From the NCBI RefSeq assembly GCF_009720485.1, contig NZ_CP045245.1, positions 2,046,001-2,110,000 of the forward strand: a DNA stretch of 64,000 bases, read 5' to 3'. The position numbers were made by a program, and so were the translations under genes. This DNA is from Cellulomonas sp. JZ18. Its GTDB lineage: Bacteria; Actinomycetota; Actinomycetes; Actinomycetales; Cellulomonadaceae. The notes under the pieces are model-generated. The model saw nothing but the letters and a program-made list of their open reading frames with translations, was not told where the DNA came from and made no database searches. Shown here piece by piece: positions 40,512 through 48,508 of the stretch. Position 1 is the stretch's first letter. The number at the start of each line of letters is the position of its first letter.

Positions 40512-42304
40512 GCGCGGCGGCCGCGCCCGGCGCCGCGGCGTCCCGGTGGCGGGACGTGACGGCGCCCGTGCTCGCGCTCGGCACGTACCTGCGCACGCAG
40601 CGGCGCCTGTTCGCCGAGGTCGTGGTCGTCGTGTGGGCGGCCCTCGTGACCGGCGTCGCGGTGGCCGTGCTGTCGGTGCGCGCCGCGACGACGGTCGCGG
40701 TCGGCGACCCAGCCGGGCTGGCGATGCTCGCGCTCGGCGTCGCCGTGGTGGCCGTCGGGGTGCTCGCGTGGACCGAGCAGTGGCTCGCGCACGTGCTGGC
40801 CTACCGCGTCATCGACAGCGTCCGCCAGCACGTGCACGCCGCCATCGCCCGGCTCGCGCCGCTCGGGCTGGGGCGGCGCCGGTCCGGCGAGACGGTCGCC
40901 GCGGCGATGACCGACGCCGAGCAGCTCGAGTGGTTCTACGCCCACACGGCCGCCCAGGTCGTGGCCGGGGGCGGCGCGGCGCTGACCGTGTCCGCAGGGG
41001 CGGTCGCGTGGCTCGGGCCCGTGGGGCTCGTCGTGCCCGCGGCGCAGCTGCTCGTGCTCGCCGTCCCCGTGCTCGCGCTGCCGGTCGCGAGCCGGCAGGG
41101 CACCGCGTTGCGCGCCGAGGTGGCCGCGCTCGCGTCGACGGTCATGGAGGCGCGCTCCGCGGCGCGCGAGACCGTGCTGCTGGGCCGCGTCCCCGCGGTC
41201 GTCGCGGCCGTGCGCGCCGGCACCGCCCGGGTGCAGCGCGTGCGCCGGGGGCTCGCCGTGCGCACCGGCGTCGAGCAGGCGGCCCTCGAGGGCGTCGGGG
41301 CCGCCGCCGTGCTCGGCACGCTCGCGCTGGCCGTCGACGGGGCCGTCCCCGCGGCGTCCGTGCCGGCCGCTGTCGCACTCGCCGGCGCGGGGCTCGCACC
41401 GGCCCTCGCCGTGGTCGCCGGGCTGCAGCGGCTCGGGGAGACGTCGGCGGCCGCCGCCCGGGTCGCCGCGCTGCTCCGCTCCCCGGGCGCCCGGCCCGCC
41501 GACGGCCCGCACGCGGACCTGGCGGGCTCGTCCGACGAGCGCGGCGCCCTGCAGGTGCGAGGGCTGCGCGTGACGTACCCCGGAACCGACCACGCGGTGC
41601 TCGACGGCGTCGACCTCGACGTGCGGCCCGGGGAGCACGTGGCCGTGGTGGGGGCCAGCGGCGCCGGCAAGTCGACGCTCGCGCTGGTCCTCGCCCGGCT
41701 CGTCGGGCACGAGGCCGGCGAGGTGCACGTCGACGGCGTGCGCGTGGCCGACGAGCCCGGCGCCCGCACGCGCGAGCGGGTGGTGCTCGTGGGGCAGCAC
41801 GCGCACGTGTTCCGGGCGAGCGTGCGCGCCAACCTGCTGGCGCCGGACGCCGACGACGCCGCGCTGTGGCGCGCGCTCGAGGGCGCGCACCTCGCCGACC
41901 GGGTCCGGGCGCTGCCCGAGGGCCTCGACACCGTCCTCGCCGAGCGGGGCGCCGCCTGGTCCGGCGGCGAGCGGCAGCGCCTCGGGCTCGCGCGCGGCCT
42001 GCTGCGCGACCCGTCCGTGCTCGTCCTCGACGAGCCGACCGCCGGTCTCGACACGCGTACCGAGGCGGCGTTCCTCGCGACGCTGCGCGCGGCGCGCCGC
42101 GGCCGCACGACCGTCGTCGTCACGCACCGTCCCGCCGTGGTGCGCGCGTGCGACCGCGTCGTCCTGCTCGACGGCGGCCGCGTCGTCGCGGACGGCACCC
42201 ACGACTCCCTGGTCCCCGGCTGCGCGCGCTACCGCGAGGTGCTCGCGACCCCGGCCGGTCCCGGTCCCGACGAGCACAGGGAGGAGGTGACGAACCATGG
42301 CTGA
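40508..42304 (+). CDS. Fused ABC transporter B (partner half-transporter)
   Basis: A 598-residue half-transporter. Membrane helices precede the ATPase, which has Walker A VVGASGAGKSTLALVL, Q-loop VLVGQHAHVFRASV, signature WSGGERQRLGLARGL, Walker B SVLVLDEPTAGLDTRTE and H-loop VVVTHRPAVV. The GTG overlaps the first ABC gene stop. The end of the gene overlaps the start of the 36-codon peptide gene by eight bases, so peptide translation is coupled to transporter translation. Pairing of A and B, and their link to the peptide, is inference from this layout. Confidence 0.85.
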   Translation: MSAAAAPGAAASRWRDVTAPVLALGTYLRTQRRLFAEVVVVVWAALVTGVAVAVLSVRAATTVAVGDPAGLAMLALGVAVVAVGVLAWTEQWLAHVLAYRVIDSVRQHVHAAIARLAPLGLGRRRSGETVAAAMTDAEQLEWFYAHTAAQVVAGGGAALTVSAGAVAWLGPVGLVVPAAQLLVLAVPVLALPVASRQGTALRAEVAALASTVMEARSAARETVLLGRVPAVVAAVRAGTARVQRVRRGLAVRTGVEQAALEGVGAAAVLGTLALAVDGAVPAASVPAAVALAGAGLAPALAVVAGLQRLGETSAAAARVAALLRSPGARPADGPHADLAGSSDERGALQVRGLRVTYPGTDHAVLDGVDLDVRPGEHVAVVGASGAGKSTLALVLARLVGHEAGEVHVDGVRVADEPGARTRERVVLVGQHAHVFRASVRANLLAPDADDAALWRALEGAHLADRVRALPEGLDTVLAERGAAWSGGERQRLGLARGLLRDPSVLVLDEPTAGLDTRTEAAFLATLRAARRGRTTVVVTHRPAVVRACDRVVLLDGGRVVADGTHDSLVPGCARYREVLATPAGPGPDEHREEVTNHG

Positions 42305-42407
42305 GATCACGATCACGACGGTCGAGGAGCAGCGCGCGGCGGAGACCGTCCTCGCGCCGAACTCGAACCACCACGGCCACGTGGCCACCGCGTTCTCCTG
42401 GGCGTGA
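42297..42407 (+). CDS. Candidate RiPP precursor peptide (36 residues, His-rich core)
   Basis: A short gene of 36 codons with a strong GGAGG upstream, overlapping the ABC gene stop by 8 bases. The protein has an acidic, Thr/Glu-rich first half (MAEITITTVEEQRAAETVL) as expected of a leader, and a second half from Pro21 with NSNHHGHVATAFSWA, holding three His within four residues, Ser23, Thr31 and Ser34. There is no cysteine. A 13-bp hairpin follows the stop, then a YcaO enzyme gene. This layout (precursor, attenuator, cyclodehydratase) is that of azole/azoline RiPPs. The leader-core boundary and product are unknown; no homologue is known to me. Confidence 0.75.
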   Translation: MAEITITTVEEQRAAETVLAPNSNHHGHVATAFSWA

Positions 42408-42414
42408 GCCCGGG

Positions 42415-42451
42415 CGCGGGTCCGGCCCCAGCGCACGAGGCCGGACCCGCG
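42415..42451 (+). terminator. Attenuator-like hairpin between precursor and YcaO genes
   Basis: A perfect 13-bp stem (left arm CGCGGGTCCGGCC at 42415-42427, right arm 42439-42451) with an 11-base loop, 8 bases after the peptide stop. Such hairpins make precursor message exceed that of the enzymes. Confidence 0.7.
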
Positions 42452-42563
42452 TCGGCGCGGTGCGCAGCGACGACGCTACGCCCGCGCCGGGCCCCGCTCA
42501 CGCCGACCGCCCGCCCGCCGCGCTGCCGGCCGCCGCCGTCGCGCCCACCCGCGAGGGACTCCC

Positions 42564-44792
42564 ATGACGACCACCCCCGTCGACGCCCCCACCCCGGGCA
42601 CCGCGCCCGCGGCACCGCCACGGCCCGCCCGCGTCGAGGTGCGCCCGCTCGACCCGAGCTCGTGCGTCGTGACGACCCCGGACGACACGCACCACGTGGT
42701 CGGCCTGCCCGCCGCGACGGTCCAGCTGCTCGTGGCGTCGTGGGACGCGGGCGTCGACGGGCTCGTCGACGCGACGCTCGCCGTCGCCGCGCGCCCGCTG
42801 CGGGCGCTCCTCGCCGACCGCGGGGCCTGGGACGCGTCCGCACCACCGTCCGCACCGCCTCCCTCGCGCTCCCGGCCCACCCTCGACGCCCTGCTGACCG
42901 GCGACGCCGACCTCGTCGCGGCGCTGGTCGACCGCGCCGGGCCGGACGTCGCGCTCGACGTGCTGCCGTGGGACCCGCGCGCCGTGGTCAACCGCGCGTA
43001 CGCGACCCGGCGGCTGCTCGTCGTCGCGGTCCGGGGCGCGCGGGACGGCGACCTCGCCGACGTCGACCGGACGTGCCACGACATGCGCGTGCCGTGGCTG
43101 CCGGTCGAGCTGACGCGGGGGCGCGCGTGGGTCGGTCCGCTGGTCACGCCCGGTGTCGGCGCGTCGTTCGAGGACGCCGTCGCGCGCCGCACCGCCGCGT
43201 CCCGCGACCACCGCGTGCACCGCACCGTCCGCACGCCCGCCCCGGGCGGGGACGCCGGACCGCCGCCGGACCTGGTGCCCGACGTCCTCGACGCCGTGCT
43301 CGACGTCGTCGCCGACGCGTCCGCCCGCGCGCACGACGGCGTCGCCGCGCCCGGCGACGTGCTGCACGAGGTGACCCGCGGGGACGGCGGGGTCGTGCAC
43401 GTGCGTCACCCGGTGCTGCCGCTGCCGCACCGCAGCACCGTGCACCGCCCGCACCCGGTCGACGACCTCGTCGACCCGCGCACGGGTCTCGTGCTGCGCG
43501 TGCGGGACGTGCGCCACCACCCGTCGGTGCCGGCCGCGCTCGTCACCCGGCAGTGCGACGTCGGCGACGTCCGCGCCGTCTCGCCGTGGGCCAACAACGT
43601 CCTCTGCCAGGGCAGCGCCTTCGACGACCCCGACGGCGCGTCGGCGGCCGCGGTCGGCGAGTCGGTCGAGCGGTACTGCGGCAACGTCCTCGACACGCTC
43701 CCGGTGACGCAGGCGTCCTGGGACGAGCTGCGGCGCCGCGGTGTGCCCGCGCTCGACCCCGACGAGCTCGTCCTCTACTCCGAGGCGCAGTACGGCGCGC
43801 CGGGCTTCCCGTTCGTGCCGCTGACGCGCGACCTGCCGGTGCACTGGGTCCCCGGCCGCTCGCTCACGCGGGGCCGCGAGGTGCTCGTCCCGGCGTCGCT
43901 CGTCTACGTCAACTGGTACTCCGCGGGGTACGCGTCGGCGCCGCCGACGAACTTCTGCGCGTTCGCCGGCATCGCCGCGGGCCCCGACGAGGACTTCGCC
44001 GTCGCGAGCGCGCTGGAGGAGGTGGTGGAGCGGCACGCGACGATGGTGTGGTGGCTCAACGGCCACCCCCTGCCGGCCGTCGTGCCGGACCCGGCGCTCG
44101 CCGCCGTCGTCACGGGCCGGACGTCGCTGCTGCACCTCGACAACGAGTTCGGCGTGCCGGTCGCCGCCGCGGTCGTGCACGACGACGTGGAGGCGCTCGT
44201 CAACGTCGGGTTCTCGGCCCGTCCCGACTTCCGCGACGCCGCGCTCAAGGCGTGGACCGAGGCGTTCACGCTGCAGGAGGGGTCGCGCGACCTGCTGCGC
44301 CGCGACGGCCTGCACTGGCAGGTGATGGCCGACGGGGAGCTCAACGGCCGGGCCTTCAAGCCGTGGCGGGCCGACCGCCGGTACCTCGACGACTTCCGCC
44401 CGGACATGCGCGACTGCGACGACCTCATGGTGCAGCAGCAGGTGTACCTCGACCCGCGCGCGGCACGACGGGTGGAGCACCTGCTCGCCCCGCCCGCGAC
44501 GCGCGCCCTCGACGAGGTGCCGCACCTGCCCGACAGGTCCGCGGCGACCTACCGCGCGGCGGTCGAGCGGCAGGGGCTCGAGGTGGTGGTGGTGGACCTG
44601 ACGACGCCCGACGTGGCGTCGACCGGGATGCGCGTCGTGCGGGTGCTCGTGCCCGGGACGGTGGGCAACGCGCCCGCCGCGTTCCCCTTCCTCGGCCGGC
44701 GACGGGTCCAGGACCTCGCGGTCGAGCTCGGCTGGCGCGAGGAGCCGCTCGCCGAGCACGAGCTGCTGACCTTCCCGATGCCGCATGCCTGA
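42564..44792 (+). CDS. Fused RiPP cyclodehydratase: RRE/E1-like domain plus YcaO
   Basis: A 742-residue enzyme. Residues about 22-90 look like a precursor-recognition element (RVEVRPLDPSSCVVTTPDDTHHVVGL, then a winged-helix pattern), 100-215 like the E1-type partner of TOMM cyclodehydratases (RRLLVVAVRGARDG, VPWLPVELTRGRAWVGPLVTPG), though the zinc cysteines usual there are absent. Residues about 290-742 are YcaO, with the ATP-site signatures GESVER (366-370) and ALEEVVER (485-490) and KAWTEAF. The end TFPMPHA resembles the Pro-rich C-terminus of azoline-forming members. It would convert Ser or Thr of the precursor to azolines using ATP. GAGGGA lies 6 bases before the ATG. No flavin dehydrogenase gene is seen nearby. 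Confidence 0.82.
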   Translation: MTTTPVDAPTPGTAPAAPPRPARVEVRPLDPSSCVVTTPDDTHHVVGLPAATVQLLVASWDAGVDGLVDATLAVAARPLRALLADRGAWDASAPPSAPPPSRSRPTLDALLTGDADLVAALVDRAGPDVALDVLPWDPRAVVNRAYATRRLLVVAVRGARDGDLADVDRTCHDMRVPWLPVELTRGRAWVGPLVTPGVGASFEDAVARRTAASRDHRVHRTVRTPAPGGDAGPPPDLVPDVLDAVLDVVADASARAHDGVAAPGDVLHEVTRGDGGVVHVRHPVLPLPHRSTVHRPHPVDDLVDPRTGLVLRVRDVRHHPSVPAALVTRQCDVGDVRAVSPWANNVLCQGSAFDDPDGASAAAVGESVERYCGNVLDTLPVTQASWDELRRRGVPALDPDELVLYSEAQYGAPGFPFVPLTRDLPVHWVPGRSLTRGREVLVPASLVYVNWYSAGYASAPPTNFCAFAGIAAGPDEDFAVASALEEVVERHATMVWWLNGHPLPAVVPDPALAAVVTGRTSLLHLDNEFGVPVAAAVVHDDVEALVNVGFSARPDFRDAALKAWTEAFTLQEGSRDLLRRDGLHWQVMADGELNGRAFKPWRADRRYLDDFRPDMRDCDDLMVQQQVYLDPRAARRVEHLLAPPATRALDEVPHLPDRSAATYRAAVERQGLEVVVVDLTTPDVASTGMRVVRVLVPGTVGNAPAAFPFLGRRRVQDLAVELGWREEPLAEHELLTFPMPHA

Positions 44793-46104
44793 CGCGGCGC
44801 TCCTCGACGCCCTCACCGCCGTGCGGCTGCGCCACGGCCCCGGCCTGCCACCCGGGTTCCACCACCACCAGGTGCGCATGCCACCGGCCCCCGGGGTGGA
44901 CGCGCACGCCGTCGCGGTGCAGCTGACCGACGGCCGCCCCGACCCGGACGTGCTCGTCGACGCCGTCGTGCGGCACTGGGCCGGCGAGGACCACGGCCAG
45001 CTCGACGTCGTGGACGCCACGGCGGCGCAGCTGCGTGCCCGCGGCGTGCCGCTGCTCGACCTGTCCGACCTGCGCCTGGTCGACCCGGACGTGCTCGCCC
45101 GGCCCGGCTGCCCGCTGGTGCGCGTCGACGACCGGACGCGCACCGCGTGGGTGGCGGCGACGCGGCACCGGGCGGACGGCACCGTGACCGCCGGGCGCGT
45201 CCCGTACTCCCAGGCGGTCGTCCGCTGGCTCGACGCCCGCCCCGACCTGCCGGTCGCGCACACGATGAACATGACGGGCCTGGGTGCGGGCCGCGGCGAC
45301 GCGGCGGCGCTGGAGGCAGCCTGCCGCGACGTGGCCGCGCAGGACGCCGCCTGGACCTGGTGGTCGGACACCGCGGCACCGACGCCCGAGGCGGTGCCGG
45401 TCGTGCAGGGCGTGGCGACGGCGTGGGGGGCGAGCCCGCTGTCCCTCGACCTGCGGCGCCTGCCGTCGCCCCTCGGCGTCCCGGTGGTGCTGGCCGTGGT
45501 CGACGACGGCGACGTGGCGACGGTCGCCGTCGCGGCCGGGCCGGACCACGAGGCGCAGCCCCGTGCCGCCGCACGGGCGCTGTGGCAGCTCGTCGTGGCG
45601 CGCGACCTCGCCGATGCCGGCGGGTCGCTCGTCCGGTCCGGCGTGCCGGGGCTCGCGCCGTACCGCCGGGACCGCGACTACCTCGACGCGGCCGGCCCGG
45701 GCTTCCGGGGGCTGGTGGACCCGCTGGCGCACGTGCAGCTCACGCTCGACCCTGCGGTCCGCACGCGCCTGCACGCGCGGCTCGGACCCGGGTCTGCCCG
45801 ACGCCGCGCGCAGCGCGCCGGCGCGTCCACGCGTGCGGACGCGCCCCGCGACCCCCGCGCCACAGCGGGGTGGTCCGGTGCGACGGCGGCCGTCCGGGCC
45901 GCCGGGCGCGACGTCTGGGTGGTCGACCTCACGACGCCGGAGGTCGCCGCGACCGGCTGGCGCTGCGTGCGGGTCCTCGTGCCGGGGACGTCTCGCCTGC
46001 CCGTCGGCGCGTTCCCCCCGGACCCCGCCGTGGCGCACGCGGCCGCGCGCGACCTCGGCCGCCGCCCGGGGCCTGCCGAGGTGCTCCCCTGGCCCGGCTG
46101 GTGA
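44785..46104 (+). CDS. Second YcaO-like protein with degenerate ATP site
   Basis: A 439-residue paralogue lacking the E1-like part. It aligns by pattern with the YcaO region of its neighbour: TAVRLRHGPGLPPGF with TGLVLRVRDVRHHPS, DVLVDAVVRHW with AAAVGESVERY, AALEAACRDVAAQDAAWTWW with SALEEVVERHATMVWW, and WVVDLTTPEVAATGWRCVRVLVPG with VVVDLTTPDVASTGMRVVRVLVPG. The ATP-binding glutamates of the first site are lost (Asp-Ala-Val-Val-Arg-His), and the second site keeps only one Glu. It may be a structural partner or have new chemistry. Starts by overlapping the first YcaO gene by 8 bases. Confidence 0.75.
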   Translation: MPDAALLDALTAVRLRHGPGLPPGFHHHQVRMPPAPGVDAHAVAVQLTDGRPDPDVLVDAVVRHWAGEDHGQLDVVDATAAQLRARGVPLLDLSDLRLVDPDVLARPGCPLVRVDDRTRTAWVAATRHRADGTVTAGRVPYSQAVVRWLDARPDLPVAHTMNMTGLGAGRGDAAALEAACRDVAAQDAAWTWWSDTAAPTPEAVPVVQGVATAWGASPLSLDLRRLPSPLGVPVVLAVVDDGDVATVAVAAGPDHEAQPRAAARALWQLVVARDLADAGGSLVRSGVPGLAPYRRDRDYLDAAGPGFRGLVDPLAHVQLTLDPAVRTRLHARLGPGSARRRAQRAGASTRADAPRDPRATAGWSGATAAVRAAGRDVWVVDLTTPEVAATGWRCVRVLVPGTSRLPVGAFPPDPAVAHAAARDLGRRPGPAEVLPWPGW

Positions 46105-46228
46105 CGGGCGGGGTCCCTCGGGACGGCGCGCGCCGTGGCCCGGCCCTGCCGCCGCCGCACGTCCTCGCGGAGCACGTGCACCCGTTCCCGCCGACGACCC
46201 GCTCCCCCGACCTCGAGGAGGAACCCGC

Positions 46229-46282
46229 ATGACCGTCACCGACCCCGCAGGTCGAGCACACCGTCGAGCACCCCGCCGGTAG
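46229..46282 (+). CDS. Possible 17-codon peptide after the YcaO genes
   Basis: ATG at 46229 has GAGGAGGA 6 bases upstream, an unusually good ribosome site for a 17-codon frame (MTVTDPAGRAHRRAPRR). The run CCCC at 46240-46243 is the kind of site where other genes in the window appear to lose a base; with one more C the peptide would be 31 residues with SSTPSSTPPVAGAVCGG. Could be a second small precursor, or chance. Confidence 0.25.
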   Translation: MTVTDPAGRAHRRAPRR

Positions 46283-46307
46283 CGGGTGCCGTCTGCGGAG
46301 GGCAGCG

Positions 46308-46730
46308 GTGGACGAGGGCATGACGGACGTCGTCGGACTCCCGCCGGGCGTGCGGGTGGCCCTCTCCCGTGCACGGGTGCGCGCCGGGGCGTCGGCCGAG
46401 GCGGACCGCTGGATGACGATGCTGCGCGAGCGGCACGAGGAGTGCCTCGACACGCTCGAGCGGGAGCGGATGGCCGTCGAGGCCGTCTTCCGCACGCGTG
46501 AGCCCGACGGCACCGAGCACCTGTGGTGGTTCACGCTGCAGGGCGAGGACGGCGCCGGACCCGACGCGAGCCCGCACCCCGTCGACCGCGACCACGTCGC
46601 GCACGCGCGCAGGACCACGGAGCCGGGACGGCTCGTCGCCGAACCGCAGGTCGTGCTGCTGCCGGCCCCCGTCGCGCGTGCCGTGCGCGCGTGGGCGACC
46701 GGTGGTGACGACGGGCCGTCGGGCTCCTGA
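46308..46730 (+). CDS. DUF6176-like conserved protein
   Basis: A 140-residue protein with the pattern ALSRARVRAGASAEADRWMTMLRERHEECLDTLERERMAVEAVFRTREPDGTEHLWWFTLQGED, matching small proteins of the DUF6176 type (R-x-G-x-x-x-x-x-x-W-x-x-x-L-x-x-R, then EAVF and LWW). Function unknown; cytosolic. GTG 46308 has GGAGG 7 bases upstream; ATG 46320 is an alternative. Stands between the YcaO cluster and a GNAT gene in the same direction. Confidence 0.6.
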   Translation: MDEGMTDVVGLPPGVRVALSRARVRAGASAEADRWMTMLRERHEECLDTLERERMAVEAVFRTREPDGTEHLWWFTLQGEDGAGPDASPHPVDRDHVAHARRTTEPGRLVAEPQVVLLPAPVARAVRAWATGGDDGPSGS

Positions 46731-46852
46731 GCGGACGTCCCCGCTGGCGGAGCGCAGAACAGGCACGCGGCGACGCACGAGCCCACGACGACCACGGTGA
46801 AGCGCCCGCCGGCGTCGGACCTCCCGTCTACGGTCGCGACACGGCGACGCAG

Positions 46853-47422
46853 GTGCTGCCGGCGAGGGGTCGCTTCGACGACCTCGCCGCCGTGCTCGGA
46901 CGGCGACGGGGAGGACCCGGCGGCTGCTGGTGCACCGCGTACCGCGACGCCCGCGTCCCCGACGGGGAGCGTCCCGCGTACGTGCGCGCCCTGTGCGACG
47001 AGGACCCGGGGCCCGGCGGCCTCGCCTACCTCGACGGCGAGGTCGCGGGCTGGTGCTCGGTCGCGCCGCGCAGCACCTACCGGCGCCTCGTGCGCTCCCG
47101 GACCATCCCGGCCCTCGACGAGCGGGACCCGTGGAGCCTCGTGTGCGTCGTCGTGCTGCCCGCGTTCCGGCGGCGCGGCCTGGTGCACGTGCTCCTCGAC
47201 GGTGCGGTCGAGCACGCCCGGACGCACGGGGTTGACGTCGTGGAGGGCTACCCCGCCGAGACGGCGGGGACCCGCATGGACACGGTGTCGGCGTACGTCG
47301 GGACGGTGGAGCTCGTCGAGGCCGCGGGCTTCCACCGCGCCGCCCGGACGAGCGCGCACAGCGGTGGGCGCGAGCGGTGGCTCGTGCGCCGTGAGCTCAC
47401 GGGGCCGGTCCGCCCCGGCTGA
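46853..47422 (+). CDS. GNAT-family N-acetyltransferase
   Basis: Acetyl-CoA-dependent transferase of about 189 residues. The motif A region is WSLVCVVVLPAFRRRGLVHVLLDGAVEHARTHG (V-x3-R-x2-G-x-G/A variant RRRGLV). The N-terminal GGCWCTAYRDARVP is typical of a GNAT group with a CWC signature. The C-terminal segment SAYVGTVELVEAAGFHRAARTS is the usual motif B. Substrate unknown. The GTG at 46853 is the best visible start, but the N-terminus may be longer by a few residues. Confidence 0.78.
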   Translation: MLPARGRFDDLAAVLGRRRGGPGGCWCTAYRDARVPDGERPAYVRALCDEDPGPGGLAYLDGEVAGWCSVAPRSTYRRLVRSRTIPALDERDPWSLVCVVVLPAFRRRGLVHVLLDGAVEHARTHGVDVVEGYPAETAGTRMDTVSAYVGTVELVEAAGFHRAARTSAHSGGRERWLVRRELTGPVRPG

Positions 47423-47520
47423 GCGCGCAGGGCGTCGTTCGGCTCGCTGAGGGCGGCGACCCTCCGCAGACTCGTGGGACCGGGTCTCCGCTCTGCCCGG
47501 CGACGACCGAGGAGGACGGC

Positions 47521-48429
47521 ATGACCGTCGTCGACCCGCCCACGGACCTGCGCGAGTACATCGAGTTCCTGCGCGACAGCGGCTACACCGTCACGGACAG
47601 CCACACGCCCGACCCGAACCTGATCGACCCCGAGGGCAACCCGGTGTACACGTGGCGCGAGGGCTACCCGTACGACGAGCTCCTGGACCGCGACGCGTAC
47701 GAGGTCGAGAAGTACCGGCTGCAGGTCGAGCTGCTCAAGCTCCAGTACTGGCTGGAGGACACCGACCGGCGCGCTGTCGTCCTGTTCGAGGGCCGCGACG
47801 CCGCGGGCAAGGGCGGGACGATCCGCCGGTTCACCGAGCACCTCAACCCGCGCACCGCGCGCGTGGTCGCCCTGTCGAAGCCGAGCGACCGCGAGCGCGG
47901 CCAGTGGTACTTCCAGCGGTACGTGCAGCACCTGCCGACGGCGGGCGAGATCGTGATGTTCGACCGCTCCTGGTACAACCGCGCCGGCGTCGAGCGCGTC
48001 ATGGGCTTCTGCAGCGAGGAGGAGTACCAGACGTTCATGACGCAGGCGCCGGCGTTCGAGCGGATGCTCGTGGAGTCCGGCATCCACCTCACGAAGCTGT
48101 GGTTCTCCGTCTCCCGGACGGAGCAGCGCACGCGGTTCGCGATCCGCCAGCTGGACCCCGTCCGCCGCTGGAAGCTCTCCCCCATGGACCTCGCCTCGCT
48201 GGACCGCTGGGAGGACTACACGGCGGCGAAGGAGGAGATGTTCCGGCGCACGGACAAGAGGTACGCGCCGTGGACGATCATCCGCTCCAACGACAAGAAG
48301 CGGGCCCGCCTCAACGCGATGCGCTTCTTCCTGGGCCAGTTCGACTACGACGACAAGGACGCGGCCGTCGTCGGGCGACCCGACCCGCTCCTGGTGACGC
48401 GGGGGAAGAAGGAGTCCGCCGACGAGTGA
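47521..48429 (+). CDS. ppk2: Polyphosphate kinase 2
   Basis: Transfers phosphate between polyphosphate and nucleotides. The 302-residue protein carries Walker A FEGRDAAGKGGTIRRF (residues 90-104), Walker B IVMFDRSWYNRAGVERVMGFC (144-164), the lid KPSDRERGQWYFQRYV and the ending WKLSPMDLASLDRWEDYTAAKEEMF, all standard for PPK2 class I. The N-terminal YDELLDRDAYEVEKYRLQVELLKLQYW is also typical. ATG start with GGAGG upstream. Stand-alone gene with a terminator. Confidence 0.93.
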   Translation: MTVVDPPTDLREYIEFLRDSGYTVTDSHTPDPNLIDPEGNPVYTWREGYPYDELLDRDAYEVEKYRLQVELLKLQYWLEDTDRRAVVLFEGRDAAGKGGTIRRFTEHLNPRTARVVALSKPSDRERGQWYFQRYVQHLPTAGEIVMFDRSWYNRAGVERVMGFCSEEEYQTFMTQAPAFERMLVESGIHLTKLWFSVSRTEQRTRFAIRQLDPVRRWKLSPMDLASLDRWEDYTAAKEEMFRRTDKRYAPWTIIRSNDKKRARLNAMRFFLGQFDYDDKDAAVVGRPDPLLVTRGKKESADE

Positions 48430-48449
48430 CGGCGCGGCGTCCCGCCGTC
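48428..48449 (+). terminator. Hairpin terminator after ppk2
   Basis: A 7-bp stem (GACGGCG/CGCCGTC) with 8-base loop overlapping the stop codon. Confidence 0.5.
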
Positions 48450-48508
48450 CGCGCCCGGTCAGGAGGCGTCACCGCCCGGGGACCACCGGACCTCGCGACG
48501 TGCTCCTG

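Noticed and set aside
38831..42304. A single frame of about 1,157 codons over both ABC genes
   Set aside because: The first half is out of frame with the conserved ABC sequence; the real second gene starts at GTG 40508.
38790..42304. CydDC exporter for cytochrome bd assembly
   Set aside because: The sequence is CydD-like, but there are no cydAB genes nearby and the second gene overlaps a peptide gene, so the role is more likely linked to the peptide. CydDC remains a possible family relation.
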